Of a DNA stretch of 39,001 bases, positions 1-7,243 are shown piece after piece. How positions within the stretch are numbered: position 1 is the first letter of the stretch; each line of letters opens with the position of its first letter. The notes under the pieces are model-generated. The model was not told the origin of the DNA. It searched no databases and was given only the letters and a program-made list of their open reading frames with translations. Source of the stretch: Verrucomicrobiales bacterium (GTDB taxonomy: Bacteria; Verrucomicrobiota; Verrucomicrobiia; Verrucomicrobiales; DEV007); assembly GCA_024638765.1 (NCBI GenBank), contig JAHEJT010000028.1, positions 1 to 39,001 on the forward strand, in the 5' to 3' direction. The position numbers and the translations under genes are program-made.

Positions 1-159
1 AAGATCAGGATGAATCATTTGGAGCCGGGCGAGGGCTTCTTCGGCATCGTTGGCAAGTTCCACCCGGTACCCGCTCATTTGGAGGACGACCTGGAGGCTT
101 TCCCGCAGGACGGCGTCGTCATCGACGATCAGAAGCAGAGGTTCACATGCCTGATTCAT
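1..159 (-). CDS. Response regulator receiver domain protein (N-terminal part, cut by window edge)
   Basis: The minus strand reads from an ATG at 159 to the window edge without a stop, giving 53 residues. They begin MNQACEPLLLIVDDDAVLRES and continue with a helix and a second strand of the form GYRVELANDAEEALARL. Hydrophobic beta-1 followed by the acidic triad VDDD is the hallmark of a CheY-like receiver domain. The phospho-accepting aspartate and any output domain lie outside the window. A purine-rich GAAGGGA sits just upstream of the ATG as a plausible ribosome binding site. The gene is divergent from the histidine kinase at 384, with 224 bp between them, and may belong to the same signalling locus. 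The fold is clear; the output function cannot be known. Confidence 0.8.
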   Translation of the reverse strand, partial: MNQACEPLLLIVDDDAVLRESLQVVLQMSGYRVELANDAEEALARLQMIHPDL

Positions 160-383
160 TCCCTTCGCAGGTAGTTTGGTTTTCCATAACCCGGTGGTCC
201 GCATGGGCTTCCACGGCAGTTCCTTTTCAAGCCGGAAGCGTGCCAAGGAAGTGCCCTCACATCACAACTCATTGATTTTCAGAGTATTGAGACTCATCGG
301 CCGGGCCCGCCAAAGGCCTGAATCCCGGGACTTGGCCTTGTTCTTTGTAAGGTGGGCTAACAAAGTGTGCGGGTAGAGACGCC

Positions 384-1733
384 ATGACGACCGGATCCCT
401 GAAACGCTGCTTCTTCGCTCTCGTCGGGGCGATGGCGCTTGCCATCGCGGTGGCCGCGTGGCTGGCATCGACTGCCATCGGGCGAATCGACGCCATCGAG
501 CAGGCGTCCGACGATCTCGAACTGAAGAGCTTTCGAATGGCGGCACGCATGCGGGCCCAGGTCTATCGCCTCAGCGCGGTCATGCTCCGCTACCAGGTCA
601 CCGGGGCGGAAACTTACAAGACCCGGTTCGGTAATTATGAGAAGGAGATTCGCGAGTTTATCCGGGCGCACAAGGACGCGATCGAAGGGGAACCGGAAGC
701 GGCGATTCTGGCGAAAATCGAGGTCGAAGTGACGGTGTATTTCGAGGAAGCGAACGCGCTCATCGACGGACGCGACCGGCGGGAGAGCGCGGAGCTTTCC
801 GTGGAACGAATCGAGCGGATCAAAGGCCAGCTCGATGTGATCGTGGAGTTGACGAACGAACTCTCGGAAGCCCGCCGGGCGGCGTTTCGTTCGCAGCTGG
901 ACGAATACCGGCTCTCGGCGAATGCGCTGCAACGGCTGATTCTCGTTGCGGTGACGATCCTGATTCTTTTCGTGGCGGCAATCACGTGGCTGGCTTACCT
1001 CGCCTTTCTCAGGCCGCTGCACTCCGAGCTGACTTCAGCCCGGAAAGTGGCCGTCGAGAAAGAGCAGCTCGCCACCGTGGGAACCCTCGCATCGGGAATC
1101 GCCCACGAGATCCGCAATCCGATCACCGCCATCAAGGCGCGTGTCTTTGCGCTCAAAGAACTCGTGGAAAAGGAATCGCCGGCGGCAAAGCAGGCGGACG
1201 TCATCGACGGCGAGATGCGGAGGCTGGAACGAATCGTGCGCGACTTTCTCGATTTCGCCCGGCCGTCGGAACCGAATCGCAACGAGGTGGACCTGTCCGG
1301 GTTTCTTTCGGGAATCGAGGCGCTCGTGCAGGAGGAAATGGAGGAGCGAGGCATTGCGTTGACCGTGGATTCTCCCAATGATGTGAGCGTCCTCATGGAC
1401 CAGGAACAGATGACCCAGGTCTTGCTCAATCTCATCCATAATGCGGCGGACGCCTGCGGCGGCCGCGAGGGCGGCGGCCGCGGCTCGGTCGAAGTCGCCG
1501 CCGAGGCTGCCGACGGCCAAGCGCGAATTTCGGTGAGGGATAACGGGAACGGGATGCCGGCTGAGGTGCAGGAGCGGATCTTCGAGCCGTTCTTCAGCAG
1601 GAAACCGGCGGGCACCGGGCTGGGTTTGCCCATCGCCCGGAATATCGTGGAGCGGCATGGCGGCGAATTGACATTCACTTCCGCAGGGGGAAAGGGAACG
1701 GCCTTCTTCATCGATCTGCCGAAACCCAACTGA
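384..1733 (+). CDS. Membrane sensor histidine kinase
   Basis: A 449-residue sensor kinase. Two membrane segments (about residues 9-31 and 184-208) bracket a helical, presumably periplasmic sensor region rich in acidic and basic residues. The cytoplasmic part has the H-box ASGIAHEIRNPI with the phospho-accepting His241, an N-box (LLNLIHNAADA), the G1 box (VRDNGNGMP), an F-box (IFEPFFSRK) and a G2 box (GTGLGLPIA), so the HisKA plus HATPase_c module is complete. A single cytosine separates its stop codon from the start of the NtrC-type regulator at 1735, so the two are almost certainly cotranscribed and act as a cognate pair. Kinases of this build commonly partner sigma54 activators (NtrB/ZraS-like). 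The stimulus cannot be deduced. Confidence 0.95.
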   Translation: MTTGSLKRCFFALVGAMALAIAVAAWLASTAIGRIDAIEQASDDLELKSFRMAARMRAQVYRLSAVMLRYQVTGAETYKTRFGNYEKEIREFIRAHKDAIEGEPEAAILAKIEVEVTVYFEEANALIDGRDRRESAELSVERIERIKGQLDVIVELTNELSEARRAAFRSQLDEYRLSANALQRLILVAVTILILFVAAITWLAYLAFLRPLHSELTSARKVAVEKEQLATVGTLASGIAHEIRNPITAIKARVFALKELVEKESPAAKQADVIDGEMRRLERIVRDFLDFARPSEPNRNEVDLSGFLSGIEALVQEEMEERGIALTVDSPNDVSVLMDQEQMTQVLLNLIHNAADACGGREGGGRGSVEVAAEAADGQARISVRDNGNGMPAEVQERIFEPFFSRKPAGTGLGLPIARNIVERHGGELTFTSAGGKGTAFFIDLPKPN

Positions 1734-1734
1734 C

Positions 1735-3201
1735 ATGGCGCAAAAAAACGGCAGGATTTTATTGGTCGAAGACGACAAGGCGATCGCCGAGTCGGTGGGC
1801 GAGGTGCTCAACGCGAAGGGCCACGAAGTGGTGACGGCAGAGGACGGGGATTACGCGCTTGACCTCCTCGAGAATGAGGACTTCGACGTGGTGCTGACGG
1901 ATTTCAGGATGCCGGTGATGGGAGGGATGGAAGTTCTGGAAAGCGTCCGGAAGATCAAGCCGAAGCTGCCGGTCATCATGATGACGGCCTTCAGCACCGC
2001 GGATCGGGCGATCGAAGCCGTAAAGAAGGGCGCCTTCGATTATCTCATCAAGCCGTTCGAGATGCCCGACCTGCTCGAGGTTCTCGAAAAAGCGATCGCC
2101 TGCAGCCGGTTGACGGCCAAGCCGGTTTCCTTTGGCGAGGAAACGCTGGAAGGAGATGCCATTATCGGCAAGAGCCGCAGGATGCAGGAAGTATTCAAAG
2201 ACGTCGGCCGAGTGGCGGAAAAACCCGTCACCGTGCTCATCAAAGGGGAGACGGGCACGGGAAAAGAATTGATTGCGCGCGCGATTTACCAGCACAGCGA
2301 CCGGACCGGAAAACCTTTCGTAGCGATCAATTGCGCCGCGATCCCCGCCAACCTCATCGAGAGCGAACTTTTCGGACACGAACGGGGGGCTTTTACCAAC
2401 GCGGTGGCGCGGCGCATCGGACGCTTCGAACAGGCGGACGGGGGCACGCTCTTTCTCGACGAAATCGGCGACCTGCCCCCGGAAACCCAGGTCAAACTCC
2501 TCCGCGTCCTCCAGGAGAAAGTCATCTGCCGTGTCGGCTCCAAGGAGGAGATCCCGGTCGATGTCCGGGTGATCAGCGCCACGCACCAGAACCTCGAAGA
2601 AATGGTGGCCGCGGGGGAATTCCGCGAAGATCTTTATTACCGCCTCAACGCGTCCGTCATCGAGATCCCGCCCCTGCGGGAGCGCCGGGAAGATATTCCC
2701 CTGCTGGCGCACTATTTCCTGGCGCGTTACGCCGCGGAATTCTCACTGGAATCACCTTCGCTGCACAAGTCGGCCCTCAAGGTGCTGGAAGAACACGATT
2801 GGCCGGGCAACGTCCGCCAGCTGGAGAACGTGGTGCGCGGTGCGCTCATCGAAGCCCAGGGCTTCACTATCTCCGAAAATCTCATCCGGCAAGCCCTCGA
2901 GGAGAGCCCGGGAATTCCTCTGAAAGGGCCGGAATCGGACGGCGCCGTCGCCCCGGGATTCACCGAGCATATCCGCAGGCGCTTGCTCGAAGCCAGCCGC
3001 GGGGAGCTAGAGGGCGCCTACGAAAAGATCGTCGAGGACGTCGAGAGAGAGTTGTATTCCCAGGCCGTCGAAGTATCGCATGGCCACCAGACCAACATCG
3101 CCCAGTGGCTCGGCGTGTCCCGTCTCACCGTGAGGGAGAAGCTGGACAAGTACCAGCTCTTCCCCAAGCGCAAGGCCGGAGGCAAGGGTGAATCGTCCTG
3201 A
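1735..3201 (+). CDS. NtrC-family sigma54-dependent response regulator
   Basis: A 488-residue three-domain activator. The receiver domain (1-120) has the acidic pocket VEDD and phospho-acceptor Asp56 in VLTDFRMP. The AAA+ domain (about 140-375) has Walker A GETGTGKE (171-178), Walker B LFLDEIGD (239-246) and arginine-rich sensor segments (YYRLN, PLRERREDIP, WPGNVRQL). The C-terminus carries a Fis-type helix-turn-helix (NIAQWLGVSRLTVREKL). The sigma54-contacting L1 loop reads GAFTNA (218-223) instead of the usual GAFTGA, the only clear departure from the family. It follows the histidine kinase by one base and should be phosphorylated by it. Candidate sigma54-type promoters lie just downstream (3392) and at 28653. 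The target genes are inferred, not shown. Confidence 0.95.
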   Translation: MAQKNGRILLVEDDKAIAESVGEVLNAKGHEVVTAEDGDYALDLLENEDFDVVLTDFRMPVMGGMEVLESVRKIKPKLPVIMMTAFSTADRAIEAVKKGAFDYLIKPFEMPDLLEVLEKAIACSRLTAKPVSFGEETLEGDAIIGKSRRMQEVFKDVGRVAEKPVTVLIKGETGTGKELIARAIYQHSDRTGKPFVAINCAAIPANLIESELFGHERGAFTNAVARRIGRFEQADGGTLFLDEIGDLPPETQVKLLRVLQEKVICRVGSKEEIPVDVRVISATHQNLEEMVAAGEFREDLYYRLNASVIEIPPLRERREDIPLLAHYFLARYAAEFSLESPSLHKSALKVLEEHDWPGNVRQLENVVRGALIEAQGFTISENLIRQALEESPGIPLKGPESDGAVAPGFTEHIRRRLLEASRGELEGAYEKIVEDVERELYSQAVEVSHGHQTNIAQWLGVSRLTVREKLDKYQLFPKRKAGGKGESS

Positions 3202-3391
3202 GCGGGCTGGCGCAGGATTAATGCCGCCGCAGGGCGTCGCGGCGCGCCGCCACGGGGGCAGCCCCGATTGTAAGTCCGCTGTGCAATAGTGGCTTCGCCG
3301 TGGACGAATCGCCGTGTGGAGCGCCCGGCGGGCCGCTGTCGCGGCCGCCATAATCCACTCATCTGCAACGCTTTAGCGAATTCAAGCGGCG

Positions 3392-3409
3392 CTGGCACGA
3401 AACGGGCGC
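3392..3409 (+). promoter_or_regulatory. Candidate sigma54 (-24/-12) promoter for the ferritin-like gene
   Basis: CTGGCACG followed by AAAC and GGGC gives a perfect -24 half (TGGCACG). The GC dinucleotide of the -12 element is correctly spaced (GG at 3394-3395, GC at 3406-3407). The two bases before that GC are GG rather than the consensus TT, which weakens the match. A start near 3418 would leave a leader of about 55 nt before the ATG at 3473. Its position immediately downstream of a sigma54 activator gene raises its plausibility. Confidence 0.35.
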
Positions 3410-3472
3410 TTCTTTATCACTGGATCCGCGCTCTTCACGAGAGGCCGGGCCCGCCAACCCAATTCAGAAACC

Positions 3473-3952
3473 ATGTTTTACCATTCCAAATCCCAACTTA
3501 CCGTAGCCCTGGTCTCGCTCTTCAATCGCGAGTTGTTGACCATTCGCAAATACCTGGCGGCATCCGCCAACGTCCGGGGCCGGGGAGCCGACGAAGTAAA
3601 AATATATCTCCGCTCGGCGAGCAACGATGTGCTGGGGAACGCCCAGGAAATTGCCGGCTGCGTTTCCCGCCTGGGCGGACACCTTTCGGCGTGCAGTCCC
3701 TGGATCGTCGCCCCCGGCGCCCTCGGTGTGAAGCAGGACGACTGGAGCGTGGCGGAAGTGCTGCGCAGCGCCCTGCACATCGAAGAGGAGGCCATCGCCA
3801 AGTGCGAAAGCATTCTTTCGTGGAGCGCCTTCGGGCCTTCCGTCGCCCGGCCCGTCCTGCAGCACCTCCTCGAGAATTCCAAGCGTCACCGGGAGGCTCT
3901 CCGCGAACTCCTGGAACGGTTTACGGCGGACTTGGTCGAGGCGCACTACTAG
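3473..3952 (+). CDS. Ferritin-like four-helix-bundle protein with a degraded metal site
   Basis: A 159-residue soluble, almost entirely helical protein whose helix pattern resembles bacterioferritin and related ferritin-like proteins. Helix A has NRELLTIRKYL, helix B NAQEIAGCVSRLGG, helix C LHIEEEAIAKCE and helix D NSKRHREALREL. By eye, helix A Glu20, helix C Glu (104-106) and helix D His139 match diiron ligands. The helix B ligand pair (Glu and His in bacterioferritin) is replaced by Val53 and Asn56, and the helix D glutamate by Ser136. Iron oxidation is therefore doubtful, and a structural or stress role is possible. The stop codon TAG lies inside the terminal inverted repeat of the adjacent repeat element. 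A possible sigma54 promoter sits upstream. Confidence 0.65.
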   Translation: MFYHSKSQLTVALVSLFNRELLTIRKYLAASANVRGRGADEVKIYLRSASNDVLGNAQEIAGCVSRLGGHLSACSPWIVAPGALGVKQDDWSVAEVLRSALHIEEEAIAKCESILSWSAFGPSVARPVLQHLLENSKRHREALRELLERFTADLVEAHY

Positions 3953-4080
3953 TGCACTGTAACATTTGAAAATGCAAACCGACATGTTGACGTGGAGGGC
4001 GACGCTTCGTCGTCGCCGCGGTCATGACGAAGCATGACCCTCCGGCCGGCTATCACATCTCAAGGTTACAGTGCACTAGT
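3948..4080. mobile_element. MITE-like palindromic element, complete copy
   Basis: A 133 bp stretch bounded by perfect 16 bp terminal inverted repeats: ACTAGTGCACTGTAAC at 3948-3963 and its reverse complement at 4065-4080. Internally the arms continue as an imperfect palindrome: GGAGGGCGACGCTTCGTC on the left mirrors GGAGGGTCATGCTTCGTC read from the right, meeting near a central CCGCGG. It encodes nothing convincing. A related half copy occurs at 17278. The outermost ACTAG is shared by all three known ends, so it is either part of the element or a palindromic target. It looks like a non-autonomous element moved by a transposase elsewhere; the transposase family is not identifiable here. Confidence 0.7.
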
Positions 4081-4131
4081 GTCCTATGCGGCGGCGGGGT
4101 CGCCGCGACCGCCCTCACTATTATTCAGGCG

Positions 4132-4374
4132 ATGGTCGGCATTCCTCAATCTCAATCCGGCTTCCAAGCCGAAGCACTCGAGGTGTTGGGCGCCTGCCTC
4201 CGTGCCGCGGTCGGGTCCGGCGGCACCCTGACGCTCCGGCATCCCGCGGAGACACGGCTGCTCCGTGCGCTCGATCAGGGCGCGCTGCGCGCCTTCGCGT
4301 CGCGCCACGGACTCAATGTGGTTCGCAGACTGGGGGGCTTGGTTTACGATTTTACCCGGAAGGCCGATGCCTGA
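4132..4374 (+). CDS. Small hypothetical protein downstream of the repeat element
   Basis: An 80-residue reading frame from the ATG at 4132 to TGA at 4372-4374. Its codons strongly favour G or C in third position, like the real genes around it. The product is mostly helical with a basic C-terminus (RHGLNVVRRLGGLVYDFTRK) and has no signal peptide, membrane segment or motif that I recognise. The frame is open further upstream through the repeat element, so the true 5' end may have been lost or replaced when the element arrived. I saw no strong ribosome binding site. It could be a real small gene, a 3' remnant of a larger one, or non-coding. Confidence 0.35.
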   Translation: MVGIPQSQSGFQAEALEVLGACLRAAVGSGGTLTLRHPAETRLLRALDQGALRAFASRHGLNVVRRLGGLVYDFTRKADA

Positions 4375-4464
4375 TTAATGTCGAAACAACCCTTAAAGGA
4401 GTACGCTTCCGTGGTCTTGCCAAAGGCTCTTTCCCTCGGAACACGGCGAGCGGCCGCAGACGCA

Positions 4465-4923
4465 TCAATCGACGAGAAAATACCACTTGCCCTGCTGCTG
4501 AATCATGTGAAACCTGTCACCCGGAAGCTTGAATCCGGGAACTGTAAACGTCGCCAGCTTCCCGCCTTGAGAATACTGCGGTTTGATTTCGCGCAGGGCG
4601 CGCAACAGCGCCAGCGTGCGCTCGAAATCTTCATCGGTCATCGCTTCGGTCTCCTCGCGCGCGGCCGCGTGCTCGAGAAGGAACAGGTGATAGGTCAGGC
4701 TGAGAATCGTGGGAAACGTGCTGTAATCCTCGCGCTCCATCGATTTAATGGCAGCCGCTATCGTTTCCTTCGGTGTCTTGCGCGGGGTCGTCCACGGTGG
4801 ATTCGCCTCGGCGGTATCAGGGGGCGGCCCGCACCCAGCCGACGCGAGCACAACCGCGAAGGCAAGGAGGGGAGCCAGGCGCACCCTTGCGCATGGAATT
4901 GCCGGAGTGGTTTCGATTTTCAT
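4465..4923 (-). CDS. Small lipoprotein, GKWYF-tail family (paralogue of 26642-27058)
   Basis: A 152-residue predicted lipoprotein. The chosen ATG at 4923 gives a basic N-terminus, a hydrophobic stretch (LAPLLAFAVVLA) and a lipobox-like SAGC, after which the mature protein begins CGPPPD. An in-frame ATG 41 codons further upstream would bury this signal behind a charged leader, so it was rejected. The mature domain has KETIAAAIKSMEREDYSTF, a helical segment, then YSQGGKLATFTVPGFKLPGDRF and the ending GKWYFLVD. The same architecture and ending recur in the lipoprotein at 26642. The function is unknown; the fold may bind or sense something in the periplasm. It lies 130 bp downstream of mgtE on the same strand. 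Confidence 0.75.
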   Translation of the reverse strand: MKIETTPAIPCARVRLAPLLAFAVVLASAGCGPPPDTAEANPPWTTPRKTPKETIAAAIKSMEREDYSTFPTILSLTYHLFLLEHAAAREETEAMTDEDFERTLALLRALREIKPQYSQGGKLATFTVPGFKLPGDRFHMIQQQGKWYFLVD

Positions 4924-5053
4924 CTGAGTGGATTCGGATTTCTTCTTGCAGGAGACTGAAATTCTCATGCTACCGCGGTCGACGAAATCCGCGCCATGGC
5001 GCGGGCGAGACCGGGTGAGTATGGAAGTGGGGTGCAGGCGTTTCATCAGAGTA

Positions 5054-6439
5054 TCAGGTCAATCTCGAAAGGAGTATACTCGCAAAATTAAGGACCAGAA
5101 AGAACCCGCACATGTCAGTGACCGTGGTGAGTATCGGCGCAGAGGCCAGTGCCGGATCGGCGCCGCAACGCTTCAGAAACAGCGGCACCAGCCCGCCAAG
5201 CACGACCGAAAGAAGGGTATTCAACGCCAGTGCGCCCCCGACCACCGCGCCGAGGACAATGTTGTCCTGCCAGAGAAACGCCACCAGCCCCAGGAGCAAG
5301 CCCACCACTGTGCCGTTGATCAGCCCGATGGCCCCTTCCTTGACAAAGACCCGCCAGAATTCCCGGGGCTGAATCAGGCCCAGCGACAGCTCGCGAATAC
5401 TGACAGCGACCGCCTGGTTACCCGAGCACCCGCTCATGTCGGAGATGATGGGAAGAAAGACGGCCAGTGCAATCACCGCCTGGATGGTGTCCTGGTAAAG
5501 CGCGATGACGCTGGCTGCAATCAAGTTCAGCGCGATGTTCGGACAAAGAAAGGCGAGCCGCCGCAGGGAGCGCGAGCGCAGCGGGAGACTGCGAAGTTCG
5601 TCACCGCCGATGATCCCGCTGAGCTTGAGAAACGTTTTCCGCGCCCGCCTGGCCCGGGCCTCCTGGACCGCGCTCCGCAGGACGACACCGGCGAGGCGCG
5701 CGTCGTCATCAATCACCGGGAGCCCGAGGAAGGGGTGGCGCTCGAACATCGTGGCAACCACCTCGAGTCCGTCCCCTGTCGAAAGCGCCACCGGATCCGG
5801 AATCATCAGGTCGGCGAGCTTTTGCTCCCGTGGGGCCAACAACAAATCGCGGATGCGCAGCACACCGCGCAAGTCATCTCTGTTTCCCACCACGTACAGA
5901 TATTGCACGTGGAAATCGGCATACCGCTCCTTGTGTGCCTCGAGGTCCCGGAGTGCCGCCCCGACGCTTTCGTCCTCGAGAAAGGTGAGAAATCGCTCCG
6001 ACATCAGCGCCCCTGCCGATTCCGGTTCGTATTCGATGCGTTCGCGAATGTGGTCCGATACCGCGGCGTCCATCTCCTGCAGGATGGCTTTCGTGCCTTC
6101 CTGGCCGACCTCGCGCAGGAGTTCCGCCTGGGATTCCCCGGGCATCTCCCCGACGATCCCGGCCGCATCCTCCGCCGAAAGATCCTCGATCATGGTCGCG
6201 GCCTGGGCCTCGGGCAATTCCTCCAGCAATTCCGCCGCTTCCGCATTCTGCAGCAGTTGCATCAGGGCCTGCTGGTGCTCGCCGGAAAGCCGGGTGATCG
6301 CCCGCGCAATCTCGTCCGGGGCCAGTCGCTCCAGGAAGTCGCGCACCGCTGTCACTTCTCCGATAGCGAGCAGTGACGCCAGGCGAGCCCAGGGGGCGTC
6401 CTCCTCGCGAATCGGTTCTGTCATGGTCTGCGCGTCCAC
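5054..6439 (-). CDS. mgtE: Magnesium transporter MgtE
   Basis: A 461-residue MgtE-type Mg2+ channel. The N-terminal helical superfamily domain (about 15-140) is leucine and glutamate rich (LLEELPEAQAATMIEDL). The family signature YEPESAGALM introduces a CBS pair (about 145-265, with DLMIPDPVALSTGDGLEVV). Five membrane helices follow, carrying the pore signature SDMSGCSGNQAVAVSIRELSLG and the last-helix motif DPALASAPILTTVTDMCGF. These features are diagnostic of the family, and the length is usual for it. MgtE conducts Mg2+ inward and is gated by Mg2+ binding to the cytoplasmic domains. Translation could also begin at the second methionine (6424). It lies 66 bp downstream of the membrane protein at 6506 on the same strand, probably in one unit. 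Confidence 0.95.
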   Translation of the reverse strand: MDAQTMTEPIREEDAPWARLASLLAIGEVTAVRDFLERLAPDEIARAITRLSGEHQQALMQLLQNAEAAELLEELPEAQAATMIEDLSAEDAAGIVGEMPGESQAELLREVGQEGTKAILQEMDAAVSDHIRERIEYEPESAGALMSERFLTFLEDESVGAALRDLEAHKERYADFHVQYLYVVGNRDDLRGVLRIRDLLLAPREQKLADLMIPDPVALSTGDGLEVVATMFERHPFLGLPVIDDDARLAGVVLRSAVQEARARRARKTFLKLSGIIGGDELRSLPLRSRSLRRLAFLCPNIALNLIAASVIALYQDTIQAVIALAVFLPIISDMSGCSGNQAVAVSIRELSLGLIQPREFWRVFVKEGAIGLINGTVVGLLLGLVAFLWQDNIVLGAVVGGALALNTLLSVVLGGLVPLFLKRCGADPALASAPILTTVTDMCGFFLVLNFASILLSRLT

Positions 6440-6505
6440 AAATCCAGGTGATGCTTTTCGTTTTCGGGCGCACCCCGCGCCAGTCCGCCGCGCGGCGGCC
6501 GGGGC

Positions 6506-6994
6506 TCACTCTTTCTCTTGGGGGTCGATCAGTCCTTCCACTTCGTAAATCTCCATCAAGGTTTCGCGCGCCGATTCATACACCGTCTCGAAACGGTCCT
6601 GCCCCTCGAGATCCCCGTCGCGCACATCGGAAGCCAAGAGGCGCAACTCCTCGCCCAGCGCGAGGAGAGCCTGTCCGTTCTCGGGCGAAACCGCATCCGC
6701 CGTGCTTTCCGCTTTTCCGGCGAGCGCGCTGACAATGGCGGCGGAAGCTTCATGCCGCCCGTCGAGATAAAACTTTTCCGCCCGGGCCATTTCGCGGGTC
6801 AGATCGACCGGCTCCAGGATGGGCGGGTAAAATTTCGTCCCGGAGAAGAGCGCGTAAAACAGCCACACGATCGCCACCATCACCACGAGGCCCAGCGCGA
6901 TAAGGCGCCGCCTCCAAGTCTCCGCGGGCACGGCCTGGATCCCTCCGGAGGACAATGATTCTTCCGCGGGCAGGCTCGATTCCTTCGCACTCAT
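6506..6994 (-). CDS. Single-pass membrane protein of unknown function
   Basis: A 162-residue protein with a polar cytoplasmic N-terminus, one strong membrane helix (about 31-50, LIALGLVVMVAIVWLFYALF) and an acidic, helical extracytoplasmic domain (residues 60-162). That domain contains AEKFYLDGRHEASAAIVSALAGKAE and a charged tail ending IDPQEKE. No family was recognised. The helical repeats resemble a short TPR-like scaffold, but that is only an impression. It is the first gene of the minus-strand run that continues into mgtE and is divergent from ldhA. A helper or regulatory role next to the Mg2+ channel is possible but unproven. Confidence 0.7.
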   Translation of the reverse strand: MSAKESSLPAEESLSSGGIQAVPAETWRRRLIALGLVVMVAIVWLFYALFSGTKFYPPILEPVDLTREMARAEKFYLDGRHEASAAIVSALAGKAESTADAVSPENGQALLALGEELRLLASDVRDGDLEGQDRFETVYESARETLMEIYEVEGLIDPQEKE

Positions 6995-7108
6995 GACAAT
7001 TTAAGGCGCACCCCGCGTGCCAGCCACTGCGAAAGCCGGATTTTATTGAAGCTAAGCCAGTTATGAGTCATTGAATGCCCGGCTGTCCGCCTCCGGCTGT
7101 CAGTCCGC

Positions 7109-7122
7109 TTGCCAAATGGCAA
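7109..7122. promoter_or_regulatory. Operator-like inverted repeat upstream of ldhA
   Basis: TTGCCA-AA-TGGCAA forms a perfect inverted repeat with 6 bp arms in the 249 bp divergent region between the membrane protein gene (6994) and ldhA (7244). A related half site, CTGGCAG, follows at once. Symmetric TTGCCA/TGGCAA spacing is typical of dimeric repressor sites, but I cannot assign a regulator. It could control ldhA, the divergent gene or both. Confidence 0.3.
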
Positions 7123-7243
7123 ACTGGCAGGACGTTCGGCGCCTCCCGGAATCGTCCGCCGGGGGGCCGGATTTGCTCGCCGGGTGCGGCACTTGCGAAA
7201 TGCCTTGCCGCGGCGCGGGGCCGGGACGGAAAATCCGGGCGAC

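Noticed and set aside
299..313. A 15 bp sequence GGCCGGGCCCGCCAA shared with 3443-3457, both ahead of gene starts
   Set aside because: In a GC-rich 39 kb window one such match is expected by chance, and the flanks do not match.
318..350. A -24/-12-like TTGGCC...TTTG upstream of the histidine kinase
   Set aside because: The spacing between GG and the -12 G is one base too long and the C of the GC is missing.
4928..6376. A 482-codon plus-strand frame opposite mgtE
   Set aside because: The minus strand encodes a complete MgtE with all signatures; the plus-strand frame has charged low-complexity sequence only.
7008..7022. A sigma54-like match on the minus strand (TGGCACG-CGGG-GTGC) ahead of the gene at 6994
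   Set aside because: A start from this element would fall at about 6996, leaving almost no leader before the ATG, so it is probably fortuitous.
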